NCBI GenBank assembly: GCA_963728925.1
Contig: CAVSMB010000025.1
Coordinates: 1 to 64,000, forward strand
DNA: 64,000 bases
Reading direction: 5' to 3'
DNA from: JBBPZA01 sp963728925
Lineage (GTDB): Bacteria > Actinomycetota > Thermoleophilia > Solirubrobacterales > Solirubrobacteraceae
The translations under genes and the position numbers were made by a program. The notes below the pieces were generated by a model. It was not told the origin of the DNA, did no database searches, and worked only from the letters and a program-made list of their open reading frames with translations. Positions 8,436 through 18,200 of this stretch are shown here, one piece after another. The first letter of the stretch is position 1. The number at the start of each line of letters is the position of its first letter.

Positions 8436-11400
8436 TGGCGACCGCATCGATCGACACCGACGCGTTCGGCGCCGCCTCGCTTCGCAACATGGCGGCGCAC
8501 CTGACCGCGCCGCTCGCGACCGGCGCGGTCGAGTCGCCGATCCCGATCGCGGCCGGGGGCGGCGCGGCAGTCGGTTCCCCGCGCGCGAGCCGCTGCTGCT
8601 CGTCGCGCCGAGGACGGACCTCGGCCCGCGCGGGCTCCTGCTGGCGGCCGACACCCCCGAGGGGACGGCCACGGTCAAGTTCGCGCCCTACACCGAGCAC
8701 GCCGCGGCCCTGTCGCTCTACCGTCCGCCCACCCAGGCGACCGGCTTCGCCGAGCCGTTCGAGCTCACGATCACGTCGCTCGAGGAAGTGCTGCCCGACG
8801 GCACGAAGCACGCGCTGGCGCCCGCGGAGATCGCCACGCGGGTCGAGCTCGAGCTCGTCGAAGGCGTGCTCGGCCGGTTGCTCTACGCCATCGGCGCGGA
8901 GAAGCAGCGACTCCGGCGCGCGGGCCGGGAGCTGAGCGCCATGCGCCGGCTCGGCACTGCGCGCGACGATGCGCTCGACCGCGTCGGCGCGGAGCTCGCG
9001 ATTCCCCGCTTCGCCGACGACCTCCGCTTTGACGCCGGCGACGTCGTCACCGCCGCGCGCCGCGAGCCCGACGACGAGTACCGCCGGCGGCTCGCGATCT
9101 ACCGCCCGTGGCTGTTGCGAACGCACCGCGGGCTCCTGGAGCTGCTCAACGGCCCGGGAGGCCCCTCCGAGGCCAACGCGGGCCCGATCGGGCAGATGGG
9201 GCTGCACGATCGCTTCGACCTGGTCGAGCGCGACAACCCGTTCGCCCTCGCCGTCCACGTGGTGGGGCCGAGGACGCGGCCGCGCGCGACAACTTCCTGG
9301 AGTTCGTGCGCCGGGTGCACCTGATCTGGCCGTCCGCGAGCGCCGATCCCGTCCACGCCGCGCGCTTCGTGCCCGAGGACCGCAGGCAGCAGATCGAGGC
9401 GCTGCGCGCCGACCTGCGCGAGGGGTTCGGCTTCGCGACGCCCGGGCCGTCTGCGGCGCTGGCGCCGATGCTCGCCTCGGCGCTGGCGCGCGTGTGGCGC
9501 TGTCGCAAGCACCTGCGGGCGACGACCAGGTGGCCCGTGACGCGCGCGCAGGAGGGAGCGGGTGGAAGCCGTTACGAGCTCGGTCTGGGGGCCGACCTGA
9601 GGCCGCTGCCGGCGGCCGAGCTCGACCGGCTCGGCGAGGAGCACGCGGCCGGCCGGCCGACCGAGGATCCCGAGGTCGGGGCGCTGATGAGCGCGATGAC
9701 GCCGCGCAGCGCCGCGGAGGACCCCGAGGGCCGCTGGCTGCTCGAGCCGTGCGGCCTGCGGACGGTGCACCGCGTCGACGCCGCGACCGAGTACGTCTCG
9801 CATCTGCCCGCCTTCGGGCTCGCGATCACCGGACCCGACCAGGTCGAGCCCACGGGCTGGACGGCGATCCTCCGGGGCTACTTCGCGCTGGAGAGCCGGC
9901 AGACGTCGCTGCTCTTCTACGAGCGCGCGACCGGCACCGGCGCGTTCTACGTCGTCGACGGCTCCGGCGGGGTCTTCCTGATGCAGGAGCACGCGGGCTG
10001 GCGGACGAGCTGGACGCACATCGTCGTCGGCGACTTCGGCGGCGGTATAGCCAACGACCTGCTGTTCTACGAGCGCTCGAGCGGGAGCGCGGAGATCTAC
10101 GCGACCGACGGCGCGGGCGCGATCGGGCTGCTCAGCCAGTTCAGCGGCTGGCGGCGAACGTGGGCGCAGGTCGTGACCGGGAGCTTCGGCGGTCCGGGGA
10201 GAAGCGACCTCTTGCTATACGACCGCGCCGCCGGCGAGATCGAGCTGCTGGCGATCGACGCCGCCGCCGGGGGGATCTCGCTGCTCGGGCGCCAGACCGG
10301 CGAGCGTCGCAGCTGGAGCCTGATCGCCGCGCTCCCGTCCGGGCAGGGGACAGGCACCGAGCTCGCCTTCTACGACGGCGCCGGCGGGCTGCTCGAGCGG
10401 CGCAGGCCCGACGGCAACGGCGGCCTGCCGGTCGTCGGGCGCCATCGCGACGTCGGCCGCGGGTGGACCCATATGGTCTCAGGGCGCTTCGGCGGCGCCA
10501 CCGGCTCTGATCTCCTGCTCTACGACCGCACGAGCGGTCGGGCGGTCGTCTACGCCCTCGCCGACGGCGGTGGCATCGAGCTCGTGCGCGAGGAGAGTGG
10601 GTGGCGCCGGACCTGGACCCAGCTCGTCACCGGCCAGTTCGGCGGCGGGGGCGCCGCGACGGACGTCCTGTTCTACGACCGCGCAACCGGGACGGGCGCG
10701 TTCTACGCGGGGAGCCCGAGCGGCACGTTCAGGCCGCTGCGCCGGCACGCGGACTGGCACAGGAGCTCTGCTCAGCAGTTCGAGGCCCGCTATCACGCGG
10801 CGGGCGATCCGGGCGCCAACGTGGTGCTCGTGAACGGCATCGCGGCCGCCGACGCCGCCTGGCGCGGGCCGCCGCACAACGGCTCGCCGTGGTCGTCGGT
10901 CACACGGGCGCAGGCGGTCGCAGCGTGGCAGGCGGCGACGCCGCGACCCGACGACGACCCCGCGCTCGGAGTCCTGCTGGCGGCGGGCCTGCCGGCGGTC
11001 GGCGAGCCTGGCCCGACCGTTGAGCAGCTCGAGCGGGTCCCGGCCGAGCTGGTCGAGACAGTCCGGCTGGCGCCGGCCCAGGCCGAGGCGATCCTCGCCG
11101 GCCACCCGGCGGCCGCGGGTGGGCTGCGCGATCTCGCCGGCGTCCTGCGAGCACAGCGCATCGCCTCGGTGCTGCCGCTGCTCGGCGGCGCCGGCGACGT
11201 GCTGCTCGTGCTCGGCGCGATCGGGCTGCCCGGCGCCGGCGTCAACCTCCAAGACCGCCGCTCGACGGGCTTTCGCTGGTACGCGCTTCCGATCCAGGGC
11301 AGCGGGGCGGAGGTGTCGGCCACCGGCAGCCGCGCGCTGTTCACGCCCGCGGACGCCGGCGTCTACGCGCTGGTCGTCGTCGGCTACGCCCGCACCGGCG

Positions 11401-11676
11401 ACACCGACCCCCTACGAGTTCCGCGTCGAGCTGCCCGTAGGGTCGTTGCTCGACGTCCGCCAGTACGAGTTCCTGATGAACCTCCTCGACCACGCCTTCC
11501 CCGCCGGCGTCGAGGTGAACACCTTCTCGATCCGTGGCGAGCACGTCGACCTCGACGGCGACGGATCTGGAGAGCCGCTCAGTCCCGCGATCTTGCGCAC
11601 CTACCGCTCCTACCGGCGTCGGCGCCATCGCGGCGAGGTGGCCGTCACGCTCCCCGACGCCAGACCTGGAGGCTGA
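8435..11676 (+). CDS. large CIS tail protein with internal six-repeat beta-propeller (three apparent frameshifts)
   Basis: Start ATG 8435 overlaps the baseplate J stop. The conserved reading changes frame three times: near 8555-8559 (G5, one base short), 9264-9267 (G4, one short) and 11408-11412 (C5, one extra). With these corrected the gene gives about 1,080 aa. Order: N-terminal tail region (DDEYRRRLAIYRPWLL); six repeats of about 50 aa (about 9855-10765) with FGG, DLLFYERSSG and GWRRTW motifs; a HhH-like helical segment (LERVPAELVETVRLAPAQ); a beta part; and YEFRVELPVGSLLDVRQYEF to the stop at 11676. Probably a baseplate or fibre protein that binds a target surface; not assigned to a named family. 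Confidence 0.65.
9855..10765 (+). repeat. six tandem ~50-aa propeller-like protein repeats
   Basis: Within the large tail gene, six consecutive segments share the pattern GWxxxWxxxVxGxFGG...DLLxYDRxxGxxxxYxxDGxGGxxLL. Examples: GWRTSWTHIVVGDFGG, GWRRTWAQVVTGSFGG, GWTHMVSGRFGG, GWRRTWTQLVTGQFGG. Spacing is about 151 bases. The fourth is the most diverged. The pattern resembles FG-GAP/VCBS-type beta-propeller blades. Confidence 0.75.
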
Positions 11677-11678
11677 TC

Positions 11679-12859
11679 ATGGCGACCGGCGACCTCACCG
11701 GGACCACGATGACCGCTGAGGACATCTTCCAGAAGCTCACGACGACGGGCGTGTCGAAGTACGAGGCGCAGATGGTCGTGGCCAACTGGATCCTCGGGAA
11801 CGCGGGTGTGTTGCCGCGAACGTTCGCCTACCAGACGCCGTTCGAGGGCGCCGAAGCGGCGTGCGCCCCGCAGTTCACGCGCTCGTTCGCACATCAGGAC
11901 TGGGTCGACGGCGAGGACGTCGTGCAGGCCGAGCAGACCACGGGCGAGGACGGGTTCAACACGCGCTTCCACCGCATCGAGTCAGACCTCGACGCGCTGG
12001 GCAGCGACGTCGCCCAGGCGTTCGTCTGCATCAACGCGATGCGCGCGTCGCTGCGGCTGCTGCTCGACGAGCTCCAGGCCGAGCTGAACCTCGTCTACCG
12101 CCAGATTGCGAGCACGGGGGGCGGCGGGGGGTTCCCCGTCCCGGTCGAGCCCGGCGGGGGCGGCGTCTTCACCGGCGGCGGCGGGGTCTGGACCACCGGC
12201 GGCGTGTTCACCGGCGGCGGCCCCGCCGTCACCGGTGGCACCTACCTCGGCACGACCAAGTTCTTCGACCACGACGTGCACGTCTTCCAGACCAGCGCCG
12301 GCAGGGTCGTGCTGCCCGCGGTCGAGGGCGTCACGGTCACGCCGTTCGAGAACCCGCGAGTCCAGCGCGCGAAGGCGCTCGGCGAGTTCCTCGTCTCACC
12401 CAAGGTGCAGGAGGCCTTCGCCCAGGGCCCGATCCCGAAGCGAGCGTTCGTCGAGCGCTTCGGCGACGAGGTCCTATCCAACGGCGAGGGCTGCGCGACG
12501 CGATGGAGATCATCCCCGACGACACCCTCTGCCAGTCGCCGCTGAGCGTCCTGGAGGGGCTGGCCACGCGCGAGGGCGCGGCGATCCGCACCTCGGGCAT
12601 GGAGCGCGAGTCGATCGAGGTCACCTTCGGGCTCGCGGGCGACGCGCGCGTGGCCGACGCGCCGCTCGATCGCCTCGAGGTCGTACCTCGCGACGCGCGC
12701 ACGGCACTGGTCGGCGAGGGAGTCTCGACGATCGGCGAGTTCGTGAGCGCCGACCCGGGCAAGCTCGCGGCCATCCTCCGGGGGCGCGGCGTCGACGTCA
12801 AGACCGCCGACGTCGGCGGGTGGCTGGGGGCGGCCAAGACGCTCGTGAGCGTACGCTGA
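11679..12859 (+). CDS. CIS-associated tail accessory protein with Gly-rich hinge (one apparent frameshift)
   Basis: ATG 11679, two bases after the previous stop. N-terminal part (TAEDIFQKLTTTGVSKYEAQMVV) is helical. A hinge around residues 145-185 repeats GGGVFTGGG-type units, then a C-terminal domain begins TYLGTTKFFDHDVHVF. At 12488-12490 a G3 run is probably one base short; the next frame continues LRDAMEIIPDDTLCQSPLS to the stop at 12859. The end (ALVGEGVSTIGEFVSADPGK, AAILRGRGV) resembles a helix-hairpin-helix pair. No named family recognised; its place at the end of the CIS operon suggests a tail or effector-loading role. Confidence 0.6.
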
Positions 12860-12889
12860 CGAGGTGAACGAGATGCGCGGTAGCCCCGG

Positions 12890-14086
12890 GTGAACCGCGG
12901 CCGCTTCCCCGGCCTGGCCGGCGGGTGGGCCCGCCTCGACGGGCCGGCGGGCACGCAGATGGTCGACAGCGCGATCGACGCGATGACCGCGTTCATGCGC
13001 TCGGGCGACAACGCCAATCAGGGCGGGCGGTTCGCCGCCGCCCGCGCGACCGACGCGTGCGTGGCGGCGGCGCGCGAGGCGGTCGGGCGGCTGCTCGGCG
13101 CCGATCCGGGGGGCGTGGCCTTCGGCCCTTCGATGACGGCGATGACGATGCGCCTCGCCGCCGCCGTGGGCCGGACGCTGTCGCCGGGCGACGAGGTCGT
13201 CGTCACGCGCCTTGACCACGACGCCAACGTTCGACCGTGGGTGATCGCCGCTGAGCGCGCGGGCGCGGACGTGCGCTGGGCGGAGCCCGATCCCGAGACG
13301 CTCGCGCTGCCGGCATCCGCCGTCGAGGCGGTGGTGGGCGAGCGCACCAGATGGGTCGCCGTGACCGCGGCCTCCAACGCGACGGGCACGGTCCCCGAGC
13401 TCGAGGCGATCGTCGCCGCGGCGCACCGCGTGGGCGCGCGGGTCTCGATCGACGCAGTGGCCGCGGCGCCGCACCGCGCGCTCGACCTGGCGGCGCTGGG
13501 CGCCGACACGCTCGCGTGCTCGGCCTACAAGTGGTACGGGCCCCACGTCGGGATCCTCTGCGCCGCGCCGGCGCTGATGGAGGAGCTCGCGCCCGACAAG
13601 CTCAAGCCCTCGACGGACGCTGCGCCCGACCGCTTCGAGCTCGGCACGCCCCCGTTCGAGTCGCTGGCCGGGGTGACCGCCGCCGCCGACTACCTGGCCG
13701 GGGTGGGTTTCGACGCGATCCGTGCCCACGAGGAGGGGCTGATGGCGATCGCGCGCGACGGTCTCGCGGCGCTCGACGGGGTGACGCTCTACGGCGATCC
13801 GCCCGACCACGTCCCCACGCTGATGTTCAACGTCGACGGGCGCACGTCGGCGCACGTGGCGGCGACGCTGGCCGACCGCGAGGTCGCGGTCTGGAACGGC
13901 AACTACTACGCGTGGGAGCTCGAGCGCTTCCTCGGCCTGGACCCGCACGGCGCGGTGCGGGCGGGGTTCGTGCACTACAACGACGAGTCCGACGCGCGGC
14001 GGCTGATCGCGGCGGTCGCCGAGGTCGCACCCCGCTCCGGACCCATGCTCACGAAAGGAGCCCCGCCATGGCTACAGGAGCACTGA
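12890..14086 (+). CDS. cysteine desulfurase-like aminotransferase class V protein
   Basis: 398 aa from GTG 12890. Fold-type I PLP enzyme: substrate loop GDNANQGGRF, LDHDANVRPW, SIDAVAAAPHRALDL, and the PLP lysine in CSAYKWYGPHVG. It matches the SufS-like TIGR01976 group. The position where true desulfurases carry the catalytic Cys (RxGxHC) reads RAGFVHYN, so a classical persulfide mechanism is unlikely. The 3' end overlaps the next gene by 19 bases, so the two are probably co-translated. Confidence 0.85.
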   Translation: MNRGRFPGLAGGWARLDGPAGTQMVDSAIDAMTAFMRSGDNANQGGRFAAARATDACVAAAREAVGRLLGADPGGVAFGPSMTAMTMRLAAAVGRTLSPGDEVVVTRLDHDANVRPWVIAAERAGADVRWAEPDPETLALPASAVEAVVGERTRWVAVTAASNATGTVPELEAIVAAAHRVGARVSIDAVAAAPHRALDLAALGADTLACSAYKWYGPHVGILCAAPALMEELAPDKLKPSTDAAPDRFELGTPPFESLAGVTAAADYLAGVGFDAIRAHEEGLMAIARDGLAALDGVTLYGDPPDHVPTLMFNVDGRTSAHVAATLADREVAVWNGNYYAWELERFLGLDPHGAVRAGFVHYNDESDARRLIAAVAEVAPRSGPMLTKGAPPWLQEH

Positions 14087-14898
14087 CCGCGGACGGACGC
14101 GCACGCGTCCTGGCCGACGGCAACGAGATCCCCCTGCTGGCGCTCGGCGTCTGGCAGGTGCCCGACGGGCCGGAGTGCGAGAACGCTGTGCGCTGGGCGC
14201 TCGAGCTCGGCTATCGCCACGTCGACACCGCGCAGGCCTACGGCAACGAGGCGAGCGTCGGCCGCGCGCTGCGCGACAGCGGCGTGCCGCGCGACGAGGT
14301 GTTCGTCACGACGAAGTTCTATCCGGGGCACGACGACGCGGAAGCCGAGGCGCAGCGCAGCCTCGAGCGGCTGGGCGTCGACCACGTGGACCTCTACATC
14401 ATCCACTGGCCGCAGGGCGGGCCGACGTGGGCCTGGCCGGGCATGGAGCGCGCGCACGAGCGTGGCTTCGCGCGCTCGATCGGTGTCTCGAACTTCAGCG
14501 TCGACCAGCTTGACGAGGTCCTGGCGGTCGCCGGGACGCGGCCCGTGGTCAACCAGGTGCAGTTCAACCCGTTCGCCTACCGGCGCAGGCTGCTCGACGC
14601 CTGCGAGGAGCGCGACGTGGCGATCGAGGCCTACAGCCCGCTCGGCACCGGCCAGCACCTCGCGGACGAGAAGGTGGGGGAGATCGCCGGGCGCCTCGGG
14701 CGCACCCCGGCCCAGGTGCTCGTGCGGTGGGCGGTGCAGCGCGGTCTCGTCGTGCTGCCGAAGTCGACGCACCGCGAGCGGATCGAGGAGAACGCGCAGG
14801 TCTTCGACTTCACCCTGTCCGACGACGACATGGCCGCGCTCGACGCCCTCGACGAGACCGGCGGCACCGAGCAGGCGCGCGAGACCAGGTGGTGGTGA
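14068..14898 (+). CDS. aldo/keto reductase (2,5-diketo-gluconate reductase type)
   Basis: 276 aa from ATG 14068 (AAAGGAGCC upstream, inside the previous gene). Catalytic tetrad visible: Asp and Tyr in HVDTAQAYGNE, Lys in FVTTKFYPG, His in YIIHWPQGG. NADPH-binding C-terminal PKSTHRERIEEN is present. A cytosolic carbonyl reductase; substrate unknown. Confidence 0.9.
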   Translation: MATGALTADGRARVLADGNEIPLLALGVWQVPDGPECENAVRWALELGYRHVDTAQAYGNEASVGRALRDSGVPRDEVFVTTKFYPGHDDAEAEAQRSLERLGVDHVDLYIIHWPQGGPTWAWPGMERAHERGFARSIGVSNFSVDQLDEVLAVAGTRPVVNQVQFNPFAYRRRLLDACEERDVAIEAYSPLGTGQHLADEKVGEIAGRLGRTPAQVLVRWAVQRGLVVLPKSTHRERIEENAQVFDFTLSDDDMAALDALDETGGTEQARETRWW

Positions 14899-14911
14899 GG
14901 CGCCCTCCCGC

Positions 14912-15200
14912 TCAGCGCGCCCGGAAGGGGAGCTCCGCCGGCGCTGCCAGCGTGCGCGCCACCGCCGTCTCGACCGGATCGACCGTCCAGTCCGGGTGGC
15001 CGGGCATCGGAGGCGTCGTCGTCCCGTAGATCCACCGGTTCAGGAACCGGCCCAGTTCCTGGCCCGACACCCTCGAGGCGAGCGCGATGAAGTCGGCCGT
15101 CGAGGCGACGCCGTCGCGGTAGCGCGAGACCCACGCCCGCTCGAACGGCGAGGGCGACGGCTGCGCACAGCGATGCGAGAACGATCCCGAGTCGGCTCAT
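14912..15200 (-). pseudogene. M1-type metallopeptidase collapsed by internal deletion
   Basis: Minus strand. An ATG at 15200 begins MSRLGIVLASLCAAVA, a signal-peptide-like start. About 50 bases later another frame reads PFERAWVSRYRDG, STADFIALASRVSGQELG, LNRWIYGTTTPPMPGHPDW and ends PFRAR at 14912. This is the typical C-terminus of secreted M1 aminopeptidases (GluZincin). The entire catalytic part, including HExxH, is missing. Probably a large internal deletion near 15145. Confidence 0.65.
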
Positions 15201-15332
15201 TCGCGCTTCCTACCCGCGAAGCGCGTTCCTCATATGTGGTTCACATAAGCGCGGTTATCGAGCGTTGAAGCGAGGAAATCCCTCGCCCCCGCGACCCGGG
15301 CGGCGAGAGGATTCCAAGGAGGAAGCGCCTCA

Positions 15333-15836
15333 ATGTCGGCAGATCAGCAGCCTTCGGCGATCGGGGGCTCGCCGTTCGCCGCAGGCGAGGCGATGCCGTC
15401 GCTCGGCGAGGCGATCTCCACCGACGAGACCGAGGTGCTCGAGGCCGGCCTTCCTCTGGACGTGCGGGCGCCCGCGCCAGCGCGGGCTCTCGTCGCCACG
15501 AGCCTGCGCGAGCGTGTGCCCGCCCGGGTGCTCGAGCACGCCGAGCTGCTCGTCTCAGAGCTCGTGACCAACAGCGTGCGCCACAGCGGCGCCGCCGGCT
15601 GCGACGCGCGGCTGGTCCTTCGCGTCGAGCTCTCACCCGGCGCGCTGCGCGTCGGCGTCGAAGATCCCGGCCGCGGTGGGGTGATCGCGCCACGCCCGCC
15701 GGACCGCAACGGAGGCGGCGGAGGGTTCGGGCTCAATCTCGTCCACACCCTGAGCGAACGCTGGGGCGTCGAACGGGCCGTGGCGGGCAGCACTCGCGTC
15801 TGGGCGCAGCTCCCGCTCGGAGCGATGCCGGGCTGA
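15333..15836 (+). CDS. anti-sigma-factor-like ATP-binding protein (RsbW/HATPase_c family)
   Basis: 167 aa from ATG 15333 with AAGGAGGAAG upstream. GHKL ATPase signatures: N box ELVTNSVRHSG, G1 box VEDPGRGG, G2 region GGGGGFGLNLVHTLSERWG. A disordered N-terminus of about 40 residues precedes. This is the actinobacterial single-domain histidine-kinase-like group that usually phosphorylates anti-anti-sigma factors or binds sigma factors. No STAS partner is adjacent. Confidence 0.85.
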   Translation: MSADQQPSAIGGSPFAAGEAMPSLGEAISTDETEVLEAGLPLDVRAPAPARALVATSLRERVPARVLEHAELLVSELVTNSVRHSGAAGCDARLVLRVELSPGALRVGVEDPGRGGVIAPRPPDRNGGGGGFGLNLVHTLSERWGVERAVAGSTRVWAQLPLGAMPG

Positions 15837-15853
15837 GGGGGCAGCCGGGTCCG

Positions 15854-17290
15854 TCAGACCGCGCGCTCCTCCCCGTCCCCGCCCCAGGCGATGTGGAACG
15901 TGCCGCCACGGTCGGCGCGCCGGTAGGTGTGGGCGCCGAAGAGGTCGCGAAGGCCCTGGATCAGGCTTGCGGGGCCGCGGGCGCGGCGGTAGCCGTCGTA
16001 GTAGGCCAGCGAGGACGAGAACGCCGGCGCCGGGATGCCGAGCTCCGCCGCGCGGGCGACGACGCGGCGCCACGGGTCCTGAGCCTGCGCGAGCGCCTGC
16101 TGGAAGAAGTCGGCGAGCATGAGGTTTGCCAGGCCGGGCTCCGCGTCATAGGCCTCGCGGATGCGGTCCAGGAAGCGCGCGCGGATGATGCAGCCGCCGC
16201 GCCAGATCGTCGCCATCGCGCCGAGGTCGACGTCCCAGCCTTCGTTGTCGGCCGCCGCGGCCATCTGCGCGAAGCCCTGCGCGTAGGAGACGATCTTGGA
16301 GGCGTAGAGCGCGTGTTCGAGGTCCTCGGCGAGCGCGGCGTCCCCTCCCCCGTGCCCGGTGCTCGGGCCGGCGAGGCGGTCCGCGGCCGCGGTGCGCTGC
16401 TCGGAGAGCGCGCTGAGCGTGCGGGCGAAGACCGCCTCGGTGATGCCGGTGAGCGGCACGCCGAGCTCGAGCGCGTCCTGCGCGGTCCAGCGGCCCGTGC
16501 CCTTCTGCTCCGCTGCGTCGAGGATCACGTCGACGAGCGGCCGGCCCGTCTCCTCGTCGGTCTTGGCCAGGACGCGCGCGGAGATCTCGATGAGGAAGGA
16601 CTCGAGCTCTGACTCGTTCCACGCCCGGAAGCGATCGGCGATCTCGGGAACCCCGAGCCCGGCGCCGTGGCGCAGGAGGTCGTAGCTCTCGGCGATGAGC
16701 TGCATGTCGGCGTACTCGATGCCGTTGTGCACCATCTTGACGTAGTGCCCGGCGCCGTCCGGACCGACATAGGTGCAACACGGCACGTCGTCGACCCGCA
16801 CGGCGATCCGCTCGAGAATCGGACCGACGACCTCGTCGTAGGCGCCCCGCTCGCCGCCGGGCATGATGCTCGGCCCGTTCAGCGCGCCCTCCTCCCCACC
16901 CGAGACGCCGACGCCCATGAAGCGCAGGCCTCGCTTCTCGAGCGCCGAATGGCGGCGCTGGGTGTCGCGGAAGTGCGAGTTGCCGCCGTCGATGAGCACG
17001 TCGCCCTCGTCCAGGCGCGGCGCGATCTCGTCGATCACGGCGTCCACCGCGTCGCCCGCCTTGACCATGCACATCACCACGCGCGGCCGCTGCAGCGCCC
17101 CGACCCACTCCTCCACCGACGGGTAGCCGCTGAGCGGGCCCTCCTCCCCGTGCTCGTCGATGAAACGCTCGGTGCGCTCGTTGGTGCGGTTGTGCACGGC
17201 GACGGGGATGTCGTGGTGGGCGACGTTGCGCGCGAGGTTCGCGCCCATCGTCGCCAGACCGGTCAGGCCGAAGTGGAGATCGTCGCTCAT
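15854..17290 (-). CDS. gnd: 6-phosphogluconate dehydrogenase, decarboxylating
   Basis: 478 aa, start ATG 17290. Oxidative pentose-phosphate pathway enzyme: 6-phosphogluconate + NADP+ to ribulose 5-phosphate + CO2. N-terminal Rossmann segment FGLTGLATMGANLARN, substrate motifs IDGGNSHFRDT and GVGVSGGEEGA, catalytic Lys/Asn region KMVHNGIEYADMQLI, then the all-helical domain (QKGTGRWTAQDALELG). Length is normal for the long dimeric form. A shared convergent region separates it from the anti-sigma gene. Confidence 0.97.
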   Translation of the reverse strand: MSDDLHFGLTGLATMGANLARNVAHHDIPVAVHNRTNERTERFIDEHGEEGPLSGYPSVEEWVGALQRPRVVMCMVKAGDAVDAVIDEIAPRLDEGDVLIDGGNSHFRDTQRRHSALEKRGLRFMGVGVSGGEEGALNGPSIMPGGERGAYDEVVGPILERIAVRVDDVPCCTYVGPDGAGHYVKMVHNGIEYADMQLIAESYDLLRHGAGLGVPEIADRFRAWNESELESFLIEISARVLAKTDEETGRPLVDVILDAAEQKGTGRWTAQDALELGVPLTGITEAVFARTLSALSEQRTAAADRLAGPSTGHGGGDAALAEDLEHALYASKIVSYAQGFAQMAAAADNEGWDVDLGAMATIWRGGCIIRARFLDRIREAYDAEPGLANLMLADFFQQALAQAQDPWRRVVARAAELGIPAPAFSSSLAYYDGYRRARGPASLIQGLRDLFGAHTYRRADRGGTFHIAWGGDGEERAV

Positions 17291-17351
17291 GACCGGAAGA
17301 CTAGGCGCGGGCCATCGGTCGCGGCGGGCAACTCGGCGCGCGACGGCCGGG

Positions 17352-17357
17352 TAGGGT
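17352..17357 (+). promoter_or_regulatory. -10-like TAGGGT, probable leaderless start
   Basis: TAGGGT ends 7 bases before the ATG at 17365. The spacing places the transcription start at or next to the A of the start codon. No purine-rich ribosome-binding site is visible. Confidence 0.45.
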
Positions 17358-17364
17358 CCACGGG

Positions 17365-17961
17365 ATGCGCCTGCGGCCGCTGGACCTCTTCCCGTTCGGC
17401 TTCTCCTGGGTCGTGGACGAGCCGCTCCGGCGCACGTCGCACGCGCTGGCCGACGACGGGCGCGTCTGGCTGGTGGACCCGGTCGACGTTCCCGAGCCCC
17501 TCGAGCGGGCGCAGGGCCTCGGGCAGGTGGCTGCGGTGCTGCAGCTGCTGGATCGGCACAACCGCGACTGCGTGGCGGTCGCCCGCCGCCTGGGTGTGGC
17601 GCACGTGCGGGTCCCCGATGCGCTGCCCGAGACGCCCTTCGAGGTCGTGCCCGTGCTGCGGGTGCCCGGCTGGCGCGAGGCCGCGCTCTGGTGGCCCGAG
17701 CAGCGCGCCCTCGTGGTCGCCGAAGCGGTGGGCACGGCGCCGCTCTTCACGGCCGGGCGCGCACCGGCCGGCATCCACATCTTCCTGCGCGTGCACCCGC
17801 CGGGCCGCCTGCGCGCGATGGCGCCCGAGCATCTGCTTGTGGGTCACGGCGAGGGCATCCACGGCGCGGCGGCGACCCCGGCGCTGGAGCAGGCCTACGC
17901 CCGCTCGCAGCGAGACCTGCCGCGTGCGCTGCTGGCGCTGCCGTCCGGGCTTCGGTCGTGA
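17365..17961 (+). CDS. metallo-beta-lactamase-fold-like hypothetical protein
   Basis: 198 aa. Reads like a short MBL-fold protein: VWLVDPVDVP, VAAVLQLLDRHNRDC, ALWWPEQRALVVAEAVGTAP, and HLLVGHGEGIHG near the end. The HxHxDH metal motif is replaced by LDRHNRDC, so classical hydrolase activity is doubtful. Actinobacterial homologues are annotated as hypothetical; function unknown. Confidence 0.65.
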   Translation: MRLRPLDLFPFGFSWVVDEPLRRTSHALADDGRVWLVDPVDVPEPLERAQGLGQVAAVLQLLDRHNRDCVAVARRLGVAHVRVPDALPETPFEVVPVLRVPGWREAALWWPEQRALVVAEAVGTAPLFTAGRAPAGIHIFLRVHPPGRLRAMAPEHLLVGHGEGIHGAAATPALEQAYARSQRDLPRALLALPSGLRS

Positions 17962-18062
17962 GGAGCGTCTATTGGCCTTATCTTGCCGGCGGGACCGGGG
18001 GCGAGGAGGGTAGCCTTGGTTGCGTGGACGGTCGTGGTGAGCCGACGTGGCAGCCGATCAGC

Positions 18063-18200
18063 ATGCTGCCGACGATCGCGTCGTTGATCGACGAGGGGCT
18101 GCGTGACGGCCGGGAGCACCACGCGACGCTGCTGGAGGCTCGGCCGAACCCGTACGTCCTTGATGACCCGACGATCGAGCGCACGAAGCGCGTCAATCGT
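18063..18200 (+). pseudogene. possible truncated small gene of unknown function
   Basis: From ATG 18063 the frame reads MLPTIASLIDEGLRDGRE, HATLLEARPNPYVLDD, IERTKRVN, a helical protein-like sequence. It then runs into the 3' end of the convergent CoA-transferase gene at about 18200. I have a weak memory of similar short proteins near transposases but cannot name a family. Treated as a truncated gene. Confidence 0.35.
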
